This document shows, in pieces, positions 1 to 5,547 of a DNA stretch of 5,547 bases. A model generated the notes under the pieces. That model ran no database searches. It was not told the DNA's origin and saw nothing but the letters and a program-made list of their open reading frames with translations. The DNA comes from JBGPYB01 sp041493035 (GTDB lineage Bacteria > Acidobacteriota > Vicinamibacteria > Fen-336). The stretch is from NCBI GenBank assembly GCA_041493035.1, contig JBGPYB010000241.1, positions 1 through 5,547 on the forward strand, written 5' to 3'. Within the stretch, counting starts at the first letter, position 1; every line of letters starts with the position of its first letter. Position numbers and translations under genes: made by a program.

Positions 1-838
1 ACAACCGTCCCCCGATGAAGCGGTCCATCGCGGCCGCGGTGTCGTAGAACTGCTGGTCGCGGGCGAAGCGGTAGCGCGACTCCATCTCGGCGATGAGCCA
101 GCCGTCGTAGCCCACCTTGATGAACGCCCCGCGGATGGCCTTCCAGTTGTTGTCGCCGAGGAAGAGGTTCGTGTAGACGCTCTCGTCCCCGCACCGGCCC
201 CGGTGGCGCAGAACGTCCTTGACGTGGACGCGAGTGATGCGCGAGCCGTGGATCTCGATCCACTGCTCCGGGAAGCCGGTGTCGTGGATGTTGCCGACGT
301 CGAGGTGCAGCCCCACCCAAGGGCTTCCCACATCGTCGAGGAAGAGCTTGAACTCCCGCGGGCTCATGAGAAAGCGCTGCTCGGAGCAGCAGTTCTCGCA
401 GCCGATCTTCACCTTTGCCGCCGCCGCCGTCTCGGCGAGCTTGCGGAGCGCCTCGACCGTCCGCGGATAGACCTCCTGGTAGGGAGTCTCCTCCGTCACG
501 ATCCCCGCGACGACGAGGATGGCGTCGGTGCCCAGGATCTGCGCCGTCTCGATCTGCCGGCCTATGTGCCGGAAGGCCTGGTCACGAACCCGGGGGTCGC
601 GCGACGAGACGGGATGGTCCCAGTCGAGGGAGTTGGCGACGTTGGAGACGACGAGACCTGCGACCTCCACCTTGCGGCGGAGCGCGCGCACGTCCGCATC
701 GGAGGTCTCGACCTGGAACCAGGGCTGTGCGCCCAGCCACAGCTCGATCCCGTCGTAGCCTGCCTTCTTGACGTGGGCGAGGCCCTCCTCGAAGGTCCAC
801 TCCTTCGGGAACATGTTGTCGCCGATCGACTTCTTCAT
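1..838 (-). CDS. Xylose-isomerase-like TIM-barrel protein (sugar phosphate isomerase/epimerase family), C-terminus cut by window edge
   Basis: The reading frame is open from the ATG at 838-836 down to the left edge, giving 279 residues (begins MKKSIGDNMFP, ends DRFIGGRL). Family members are about 270-300 residues, so only a few residues are probably missing. No signal peptide is visible, so it is likely cytoplasmic. The predicted divalent-metal ligands of this TIM-barrel family are in order: E148 (in GCEN), D180 (HLDVGN), H205 (RVHVKD) and E251 (GYDGWLIAEME). A LGDNNW segment (about 227-232) matches the loop before the last strand in L-ribulose-5-phosphate 3-epimerase-like proteins. The start overlaps the stop of the upstream gene as ATGA, with AAGG at 849-846 seven bases before it, so the two genes are probably translationally coupled. 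Oddity: three cysteines (C147, C150, C151) surround metal ligand E148. The family catalyses isomerisation or epimerisation of sugars or sugar phosphates, and some relatives cleave 3-keto-glycosides. The exact substrate is unknown. Confidence 0.9.
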   Translation of the reverse strand, partial: MKKSIGDNMFPKEWTFEEGLAHVKKAGYDGIELWLGAQPWFQVETSDADVRALRRKVEVAGLVVSNVANSLDWDHPVSSRDPRVRDQAFRHIGRQIETAQILGTDAILVVAGIVTEETPYQEVYPRTVEALRKLAETAAAAKVKIGCENCCSEQRFLMSPREFKLFLDDVGSPWVGLHLDVGNIHDTGFPEQWIEIHGSRITRVHVKDVLRHRGRCGDESVYTNLFLGDNNWKAIRGAFIKVGYDGWLIAEMESRYRFARDQQFYDTAAAMDRFIGGRL

Positions 839-1743
839 GCGAGCGCCTTGAGGCTCGCGTCGATCAGGCTCTGCGTGCCGGCGTACGGTTCGGTCGCCCC
901 TTCCCATTCCATCGAGAAGTAACCGCGATACCCGGCGGCCTTCGCGATGGCGAACGTCTTGGCGACATCGACCCGGAAGATCTTCTTCCCGTCGACCTCG
1001 GAGTCTTTCACATGGCTGATGCCGTGGGCGTGGGCGAACATCGCCTCCATTGCCTTGTAGTTGTAGTCCTCGCCCTTGCCGAGGAGCATGGAGTTGCAGA
1101 AGTCCGGAAGACCGCGGAGCCAGGGATGTGCCGCTCGGGTGATGACCTCCACGATAAAGAAGGCTTCCTCCGTCTCGGGGTCGTCGTTCTCGAGGTGGAT
1201 GACTACGCCTTTCGTCGCCCCGTAGTCCGCGACCGCCCGAAGGCTCTCGGCGGCGAGGGCTGCGTCGGGTTTCGTCCCCTTCCTTCCCTCGATGTGGGCG
1301 CGGACGCTCGGCGACCCGAGTGCCACAGCCACGTCCACCCAGTGCTTCGCGTTGGAGACGGCCAGCGTGCGCCGCGCGGGCTCAGGATCGTAGAAGCTGC
1401 CGTGCACCTCGACCGGGATATTGACCACGTGCATCTTGAGCTTCTCGATGGTCGCGCGGAGCGCGTCGAGATAGGCCGCATCGGTGGTGGGGAAGTGGCT
1501 GTCATGTGGCTCGATGCCGCCGAGGCCATAGCGGTCGGCCACCATCTTGGGGAAATCAAGGAGCGGAAGAGTCCCCTTCTTCGGATCCACGAATTGGCGG
1601 AAGGGGTAGCTGGCCACCGCCAGCCTCGCACGAGGGTCGGTGGGGAAGCGGGTGTCGGGCGTGTCGGCAGCATCGAGGCGGCGAACTGCCACCGCGGCGC
1701 CGAGGCCGAGAAGCGAGGTCTGCACGAAATAGCGTCGGTTCAT
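835..1743 (-). CDS. Tat-signal xylose-isomerase-like TIM-barrel protein (sugar phosphate isomerase/epimerase family)
   Basis: This is a complete 302-residue protein. The N-terminus MNRRYFVQTSLLGLGAAVAV has a twin-arginine-like motif (R3-R4-Y-F-V) followed by a hydrophobic stretch and an alanine-rich region near residues 24-27, so export by the Tat pathway as a folded metalloprotein is likely. The mature part reads as a TIM barrel. Predicted metal ligands are E185 (HLEND), D214 (LPDFCN), H244 (SHVKD) and E279 (GYRGYFSMEWE). The HVKD and terminal GYxG...ExE segments line up with those of the downstream gene, so the two are distant paralogues. The start is supported by GGAG at 1754-1751, seven bases upstream. 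The stop TGA (837-835) overlaps the next ATG. This is the first gene of a minus-strand operon, divergent from the TonB-dependent receptor. The role is inferred as periplasmic isomerisation, epimerisation or lyase chemistry on a sugar; the substrate cannot be told from sequence. Confidence 0.9.
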   Translation of the reverse strand: MNRRYFVQTSLLGLGAAVAVRRLDAADTPDTRFPTDPRARLAVASYPFRQFVDPKKGTLPLLDFPKMVADRYGLGGIEPHDSHFPTTDAAYLDALRATIEKLKMHVVNIPVEVHGSFYDPEPARRTLAVSNAKHWVDVAVALGSPSVRAHIEGRKGTKPDAALAAESLRAVADYGATKGVVIHLENDDPETEEAFFIVEVITRAAHPWLRGLPDFCNSMLLGKGEDYNYKAMEAMFAHAHGISHVKDSEVDGKKIFRVDVAKTFAIAKAAGYRGYFSMEWEGATEPYAGTQSLIDASLKALA

Positions 1744-1795
1744 GGGTGTTCTCCGTTACGCGCATTATCGCTCCTGATCTAGACTCACATAGGGA
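1744..1795. promoter_or_regulatory. 52-bp divergent intergenic control region with candidate overlapping promoters
   Basis: This short gap must carry the 5' signals of both the minus-strand enzyme operon and the plus-strand receptor, unless promoters lie inside the opposing genes. About half of its bases are G or C, visibly less than the flanking genes. On the minus strand GATAAT (1769-1764) is a good -10-like hexamer, but no convincing -35 lies 16-18 bases upstream. On the plus strand CATTAT (1763-1768) overlaps it, and TAGACT (1780-1785) is a second weak -10-like site. No clear palindromic operator is visible. The promoter assignments are pattern matches only. Confidence 0.35.
1751..1754 (-). 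promoter_or_regulatory. Ribosome binding site of the Tat-signal TIM-barrel gene
   Basis: GGAG on the minus strand lies seven bases before the ATG at 1743-1741. This is a normal spacing and supports that start. Confidence 0.7.
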
Positions 1796-4700
1796 ATGAT
1801 CTCTATCTCGCTCCGTCGCCTCGGTCGGCCCTCGGTGCTCGCTGCGGGGGTGTTCGTCTGCCTCTCGTCGGGAGCGACCGCCGGGGCCGCGGAGATCACG
1901 GGCTCGGTCGGCGGTTTCGTGAAGGACCCGAGCGGCGTTGCCCTCGCCGCTGCCACCGTGACGGTTCGCGGCGGCAGCCTCCCCGCCGAAGGACGCGTCG
2001 TGACGGTCCTCTCGTCGGGAGCCTATCGGATCTCCCTGCTCCAGCCCGGGACGTACGACGTGGAGGTTCGTCTCCAGGGTTTCGGCGCTCAGGTGAGGAA
2101 GGCGGTCGAGGTGCTCCTCGACTCGGAGACCCGACTCGACTTCGTCCTGAAGCCGGCCAACATCGAAGAGGTTGTGGAGGTCATCGGCGAGGCTCCCCTG
2201 GTCGACATCCGGAAGTCGGAGGTGTCGAGCCTCATCAACGAGCGGGCCATCGACTCGCTCCCGCTGAACGGCCGCGAGTTCGTGGATCTGGTAAGGCTGG
2301 TGCCTGGCGCCACGCCCGTGACCGGGGGCGCTCCCGGTGGCGACCTGAGCGACATCTCGATCTTCGGCGAGCGGGCGGCCGCGCTCTCGTTCCTCGTGGA
2401 CGGAGTCGACAATAACAATCCCCTGAGCGGCGGCCCATTCGTCCGCTACACCCAGGACTCCATCAAGGAGTTCGAGGTGATCACCACGGGCTATGAAGCG
2501 CAGTACGGTCGTGCGCAGGGCGGGGTGACGAACGTCGTGACGCGCTCCGGGGCCAACGACTTCCAGGCGTCGGCTTTCGCCTTCGGCCGCAACGACGCGC
2601 TGGACGCGTCAAACGTTCCGAACCAGGACGCCCCCAAGCTCGAGCGTTACCAGTGGGGCGGGAGCCTCGGCGGCCCGATCAAGCGCGACAAGGCCTTCTT
2701 CTTCGGCACCTTCGAGGTGCTGAACGAGACGCGCGGCGTCAACATCGATCGCTCCAAGATCCCCGCCTTTGTCGCCAACGGCCTGGCGACTCCCGGCGGC
2801 AAGGAAGACTTCGGCATCGCCCCCCACACCCATCGCCTGAACGGGATGGTGAAGTTCGACGTCAACCTGGGCCCCAAGCAGCGCCTCCTCATCCAGGGGA
2901 ACCGCAGCGACGAGGACGACTCCGGCGAGATCAGCTCCCCCGTCCTCGGGACCACCGCGCTCCCCAGCGCCGCCTCCGCCAGCACCGAGACCGCCAACTC
3001 GGGGACCGTCCGCCACACCGCGTTCCTCAACTCGTCGACGTTCCTCGAGAGCGCGCTCTCGTATCAGAAGGGGCGGATCGGCAGCAACCTGGATCGCGAG
3101 GGACGCTTCGAGCCTATCCTGATCCTGCTAACGAGCGCCTTCGGCGGCTTCCAGCAAACGGGCGCCCCTTTTGGCGGCAAGCAGGATCGCACGAGCAAGC
3201 GGTTCCAGCTCGGCCAGAACCTGACCTGGAACAAGCCCGCGTGGGGCGGGGACCACGAGTTCAAGGTGGGCTGGGATTTTGCCGACACGGGCGTCAAGGG
3301 GTTCAGCAACGTCGTCAACGACGTCGAGTACTCCGCCGCCTTCCTCGCCCCGAACGCCGACGCCATCAACGCCGATCTCTTCTCCCGTCTGGGCTTCAAC
3401 CAATCCGCGGCACGCTTCTTCCTGACCTTGCCAGAGGTTGGCAAGACGCTGAACCTCGACATCGCCGACCGGACCTACGGCGGGTACGTCCAGGACACGT
3501 GGAAGGCGGAAGGCGGCGTGACCTTCAACCTCGGCGTCCGGTACGACAAGTCCAGCCTCTTCGGAGGCGACAGCAACAACATTTCTCCGCGGCTCGGCGC
3601 AACGTGGGACGTCGGGCAGAAGGGGAAGACGCTCCTGCGGGCCAACTGGGGCCGCTTCTACGACAGGAACCTGCTCCTCGCCGCTGCGACCGTTCCGGAG
3701 AAGGGCGGCATCTTCACCCGATCGGCCTTCGACGTGGCGCTCCCGCGTCTAGGGTCCGACTACACCGACTCGCTGATCGACCTCGTCATCACCTCGGGCT
3801 TCCCGACGGGGGACGGTGGCCGGAGCCCGGCCGAGAACCCCGCGTACCTGGGCTTCGCCAACGACCTGCGGCAGAACCCGCTGGCCCTCTACAACCTCCT
3901 CGGCATTCCGGTCTCGAACCCTTCGGTGCCGCCGGTGGTGACCGCCGACAACATCCAGCAGCTCTCCGGCCTCACGCCGCAACAGGCCCTCGCTTTGCTC
4001 GAGAAGACCTATCCCGGCACCGACTGGGAGTTCTTCGACGTCCCGGGTGGATCGACGGTCGGAAACAGGGTTCTGTCATTCTTCCCCCGCGGTCCATTGA
4101 ACGTCACGCGGGAGGTCTCGCGCTACTCCGGGGACAACACGCCGTCCACCGACGCCTTCAACCTCGGCATAGAGCAGCAGCTCTTCACCGACGTGGGCGT
4201 CTCGCTGACCTACGTTCACCGCCGTAGTAAGGACCTCCTGACGCGACGCATCGTCAATCTGTTCCCGGCGAAGCAGGGGGATCCGAACTTCAGCAAGACC
4301 ACCGACGGTGGTCCGCGTATCAACGAGGTGACCTACGAGGGGCGCATCGAGTACGATGGGCTTGCCGTGGCGCTCCGCAAGCGCTACAGCCACAAGTACG
4401 CTTTCCTGATCTCCTACACGTACTCGAGCAACAAGGACAACCTCCTCACGGGGGACGTGGGCTCCACCTTCAGCGACAACAACAGCCCCGAGAAGGACTT
4501 CGGTCCCTCGAACCAGTCTGTGCCCCACACGATCGTGGGCAGCGGTCTCGTGGGCCTGCCGTGGAACTTCAAGTTCGCCAGCATCTACACCTGGCGGAGT
4601 GGCCTGGCCTTCAGCCCGCGCGGCCTCCAGGACCTGGACGGAGACGGGCTCGTGGACCAGCGCGACACGACCGTCCCGCGCAACGGCTTCCGCACGAAGG

Positions 4701-4909
4701 CCTACAGCACCTTCGACGCCCGGCTCGAGAAGGTCTTCAAGATTGGCGGGCGCAATTCCTTTGCCGCCCTCGTCGAGGGATTCAACCTCTTTGGCCGCGA
4801 CAACGTGAAGAACATCACCAACGTCGTGGGAGACAAGTTCGGGACGCCGACGGAATACTTCTCCGGTCGGGAGATTCAGTTCGGCGTGCGGTACAACTTC
4901 GGGGGCTGA
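1796..4909 (+). CDS. Oar-like TonB-dependent outer-membrane receptor with N-terminal carboxypeptidase-regulatory-like domain
   Basis: This is a complete 1037-residue protein. Residues 1 to about 32 form a signal peptide (basic n-region LRRLGR, hydrophobic core VLAAGVFVCL, cleavage probably in ATAGAAE). Residues about 33-121 form a carboxypeptidase-regulatory-like beta-sandwich (GSVGGFVKDPSGVALAAATV, then GAYRISLLQPGTYDVEVRLQGF). Residues about 124-250 form the plug, with EAPLVD, the LPLNGR motif (155-160) typical of Oar-like receptors, and GRAQGGVTNVVTRSG. The rest is a beta-barrel with alternating aromatic strands, a DLDGDGLVD motif (946-954), the common FNLFGRDNV segment, and C-terminal strand QFGVRYNFGG. 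There is no STN domain, so no sign of direct sigma/anti-sigma signalling. The family imports large or scarce ligands across the outer membrane using TonB energy; many members in Acidobacteriota are presumed to take up glycans or peptides. An in-frame TAG at 1790-1792 makes the ATG at 1796 the first possible start. The only Shine-Dalgarno-like sequence, AGGGA, directly abuts it. The neighbouring divergent sugar enzymes hint at a carbohydrate ligand. Confidence 0.95.
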   Translation: MISISLRRLGRPSVLAAGVFVCLSSGATAGAAEITGSVGGFVKDPSGVALAAATVTVRGGSLPAEGRVVTVLSSGAYRISLLQPGTYDVEVRLQGFGAQVRKAVEVLLDSETRLDFVLKPANIEEVVEVIGEAPLVDIRKSEVSSLINERAIDSLPLNGREFVDLVRLVPGATPVTGGAPGGDLSDISIFGERAAALSFLVDGVDNNNPLSGGPFVRYTQDSIKEFEVITTGYEAQYGRAQGGVTNVVTRSGANDFQASAFAFGRNDALDASNVPNQDAPKLERYQWGGSLGGPIKRDKAFFFGTFEVLNETRGVNIDRSKIPAFVANGLATPGGKEDFGIAPHTHRLNGMVKFDVNLGPKQRLLIQGNRSDEDDSGEISSPVLGTTALPSAASASTETANSGTVRHTAFLNSSTFLESALSYQKGRIGSNLDREGRFEPILILLTSAFGGFQQTGAPFGGKQDRTSKRFQLGQNLTWNKPAWGGDHEFKVGWDFADTGVKGFSNVVNDVEYSAAFLAPNADAINADLFSRLGFNQSAARFFLTLPEVGKTLNLDIADRTYGGYVQDTWKAEGGVTFNLGVRYDKSSLFGGDSNNISPRLGATWDVGQKGKTLLRANWGRFYDRNLLLAAATVPEKGGIFTRSAFDVALPRLGSDYTDSLIDLVITSGFPTGDGGRSPAENPAYLGFANDLRQNPLALYNLLGIPVSNPSVPPVVTADNIQQLSGLTPQQALALLEKTYPGTDWEFFDVPGGSTVGNRVLSFFPRGPLNVTREVSRYSGDNTPSTDAFNLGIEQQLFTDVGVSLTYVHRRSKDLLTRRIVNLFPAKQGDPNFSKTTDGGPRINEVTYEGRIEYDGLAVALRKRYSHKYAFLISYTYSSNKDNLLTGDVGSTFSDNNSPEKDFGPSNQSVPHTIVGSGLVGLPWNFKFASIYTWRSGLAFSPRGLQDLDGDGLVDQRDTTVPRNGFRTKAYSTFDARLEKVFKIGGRNSFAALVEGFNLFGRDNVKNITNVVGDKFGTPTEYFSGREIQFGVRYNFGG

Positions 4910-4972
4910 GGATCAAGTCGCCTTGTCCGGGTGATAAACTCCGGGTTTGTCGCCGCAGCCAAGGAGGATTTC
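4910..4972 (+). promoter_or_regulatory. Intergenic region upstream of osmC with candidate extended -10 promoter and ribosome binding site
   Basis: This 63-bp gap holds TGATAAACT (4932-4940), which reads as an extended -10 element (TG, one base, then TAAACT). No good -35 is seen at the expected distance, as is allowed for extended -10 promoters. A 7-bp direct repeat TCCGGGT (4926-4932 and 4940-4946) brackets it. AAGGAGG at 4961-4967 is a strong Shine-Dalgarno five bases before the ATG at 4973, and it decides the start of osmC over a GTG at 4931 that has no such site. No terminator hairpin for the receptor gene is visible here. The promoter is tentative; the ribosome binding site is firm. Confidence 0.5.
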
Positions 4973-5398
4973 ATGAAGCGCAAGGCATCGGCCGTCTGGC
5001 AGGGTGGACTGAAGGACGGGAAGGGCTCGATCTCCAGCGAGAGCGGCGTGCTCTCGAGCACTCAGTATTCCTTCAGCACGAGGTTCGAGGACGGGATCGG
5101 GACCAACCCCGAGGAGCTGATCGCCGCCGCTCACGCCGGATGCTTCAGCATGGCGCTCTCGGGTCAGATGGGCGCTGCCAACCTGACCGTCGGAGAGATC
5201 AAGACCACCGCGACAGTGTCGATGGAGAAGCTCGAAGCCGGCTGGACGATCACCGCGGTCCACCTGGACGTGGCGGTGAAGAGCCCGGGAGCCGACAAAG
5301 GAGCGTTCGAGACTGCCGCCAACAACGCCAAGACCGGATGCCCGATCTCGCGCGTCCTGAACGCGACGATCACGATGGACGCTCGCCTCGAGGGCTGA
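4973..5398 (+). CDS. osmC: OsmC-family peroxiredoxin (organic hydroperoxide reductase)
   Basis: This is a 141-residue protein, the usual size for OsmC. It starts at the ATG at 4973, directly after a strong AAGGAGG site. Starting at the in-frame GTG at 4931 would add 14 residues that do not look like the family. The two redox cysteines are C57 (HAGCFSMALS) and C123 (TGCPISRVL), and the conserved R37 (FSTRFEDGIGTNPEEL) and E48 are present. These positions agree with E. coli OsmC, so this is OsmC rather than the Ohr branch. The N-terminal part (KASAVWQGGLKDGKGSI, then ESGVLSSTQYSF) is also typical. The enzyme is cytoplasmic and reduces organic and fatty-acid hydroperoxides by a two-cysteine thiol mechanism; it is often induced by osmotic or stationary-phase stress. 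No OhrR-like regulator is present in the window. It is co-directional with the receptor but probably has its own promoter. Confidence 0.95.
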   Translation: MKRKASAVWQGGLKDGKGSISSESGVLSSTQYSFSTRFEDGIGTNPEELIAAAHAGCFSMALSGQMGAANLTVGEIKTTATVSMEKLEAGWTITAVHLDVAVKSPGADKGAFETAANNAKTGCPISRVLNATITMDARLEG

Positions 5399-5405
5399 GG
5401 CGAAG

Positions 5406-5426
5406 GCTCCGAAGCGTCGTCGGAGC
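5406..5426 (+). other. Hairpin between osmC and the GIY-YIG gene
   Basis: GCTCCGA (5406-5412) and TCGGAGC (5420-5426) form a perfect 7-bp stem with a 7-base loop, eight bases after the osmC stop. No T-run follows. A perfect palindrome CCGGCGCCGG (5429-5438) lies just beyond. It could help terminate or stabilise the osmC transcript, but it is not a canonical intrinsic terminator. Confidence 0.35.
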
Positions 5427-5453
5427 GGCCGGCGCCGGAAGGCAGTCGCGTTC

Positions 5454-5547
5454 GTGTACATCCTGCGCTGCCGCGACGGGTCTTTCTATACGGGCGCCAC
5501 GAAGGACCTGGACGCTCGGCTCCGTCTGCATCAGGCGGGCCGAGCGT
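5454..5547 (+). CDS. GIY-YIG nuclease-family protein, N-terminal fragment cut by window edge
   Basis: The last 31 codons of the window read VYILRCRDGSFYTGATKD and then LDARLRLHQAGRA. This is the start of a GIY-YIG domain: VYI stands for GIY, YTG for YIG, and the Arg in DARLRLH sits where the catalytic arginine is expected. The pattern ILRCxDGSxYTG...DLxxRLxxH is characteristic of the small single-domain YhbQ/UPF0213 group (about 80-110 residues) rather than UvrC. GTG at 5454 is the only ATG, GTG or TTG in the open frame (open since 5361), with GGAAGG at 5437-5442 eleven bases upstream. However, homologues usually have one to a few residues before VYI (here AF precedes it), so the true start is uncertain. 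Members are presumed to be small DNA-binding or DNA-cleaving proteins whose cellular role is often unclear. Confidence 0.82.
   Translation, partial: MYILRCRDGSFYTGATKDLDARLRLHQAGRA

Noticed and set aside
203..922. A 239-codon plus-strand open frame opposite the left-edge enzyme gene
   Set aside because: The minus-strand frame carries the TIM-barrel metal-site motifs and an uninterrupted family-like protein; the plus-strand product has no domain and spans the junction of two real genes.
1012..1782. A 256-codon plus-strand open frame opposite the Tat-signal enzyme gene
   Set aside because: It is the antisense shadow of a well-supported protein, has a compositionally odd product, and would run into the divergent promoter region.
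1838..1864. Possible lipoprotein signal in the receptor (Cys22 in VFVCLSS)
   Set aside because: The residues before the cysteine do not fit a lipobox (Val rather than Gly/Ala/Ser at -1), and an AxA-type cleavage region follows, as expected for an ordinary outer-membrane protein.
2653..4227. A 524-codon open frame on the plus strand inside the receptor gene
   Set aside because: Its product is a low-complexity Arg/Pro/His/Gln-rich sequence with no recognisable domain. This is typical of a shifted frame in GC-rich coding DNA; the overlapping frame is a clear TonB-dependent receptor.
4931..4972. GTG at 4931 as the start of osmC, adding 14 residues
   Set aside because: It has no ribosome binding site and lies in the candidate promoter. 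The ATG at 4973 follows AAGGAGG at ideal spacing and gives the normal family length.
1..5547. Mobile elements, CRISPR arrays, tRNA or rRNA genes
   Set aside because: No transposase-like protein, no regularly spaced repeats and no RNA gene signature were seen; the genes pack tightly with uniform GC-rich codon use.

Overview
This is a GC-rich, gene-dense bacterial window with no long non-coding stretch. The best guess for the source is an Acidobacteriota-type bacterium or a relative. That guess rests on an Oar-like TonB-dependent receptor (carboxypeptidase-regulatory-like domain, then a plug carrying the LPLNGR motif, then a long barrel) placed beside a sugar isomerase-like TIM-barrel protein with a twin-arginine signal. 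Both are very common in that phylum. The assignment is by family resemblance, not by any marker gene.

Layout. On the minus strand, reading right to left from 1743 to the left edge, are two tandem xylose-isomerase-like TIM-barrel proteins. The first has a Tat-type signal peptide. The second is cytoplasmic-looking, starts inside the stop codon of the first (ATGA overlap) and runs off the left edge at what must be nearly its C-terminus. A 52-bp gap (1744-1795) separates this pair from a divergently transcribed outer-membrane TonB-dependent receptor (1796-4909, 1037 aa). On the plus strand after it come an OsmC-type peroxiredoxin (4973-5398, with its own strong ribosome binding site) and the first 31 codons of a GIY-YIG nuclease-family protein (from about 5454), cut by the right edge.

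How the genes may work together. The receptor and the two sugar isomerase/epimerase-like enzymes share one short divergent control region. A reasonable inference is a small carbohydrate or glycoside uptake-and-modification module: the receptor imports a substrate, the exported enzyme acts in the periplasm, and its paralogue acts in the cytoplasm. The substrate cannot be read from the sequence. The OsmC (organic peroxide defence) and GIY-YIG genes look unrelated to this module.

I did not find a clearly new system. The points most worth a second look are the exported/cytoplasmic enzyme pair, a cysteine cluster wrapped around a predicted metal ligand in the downstream enzyme, and the very compact divergent promoter region.
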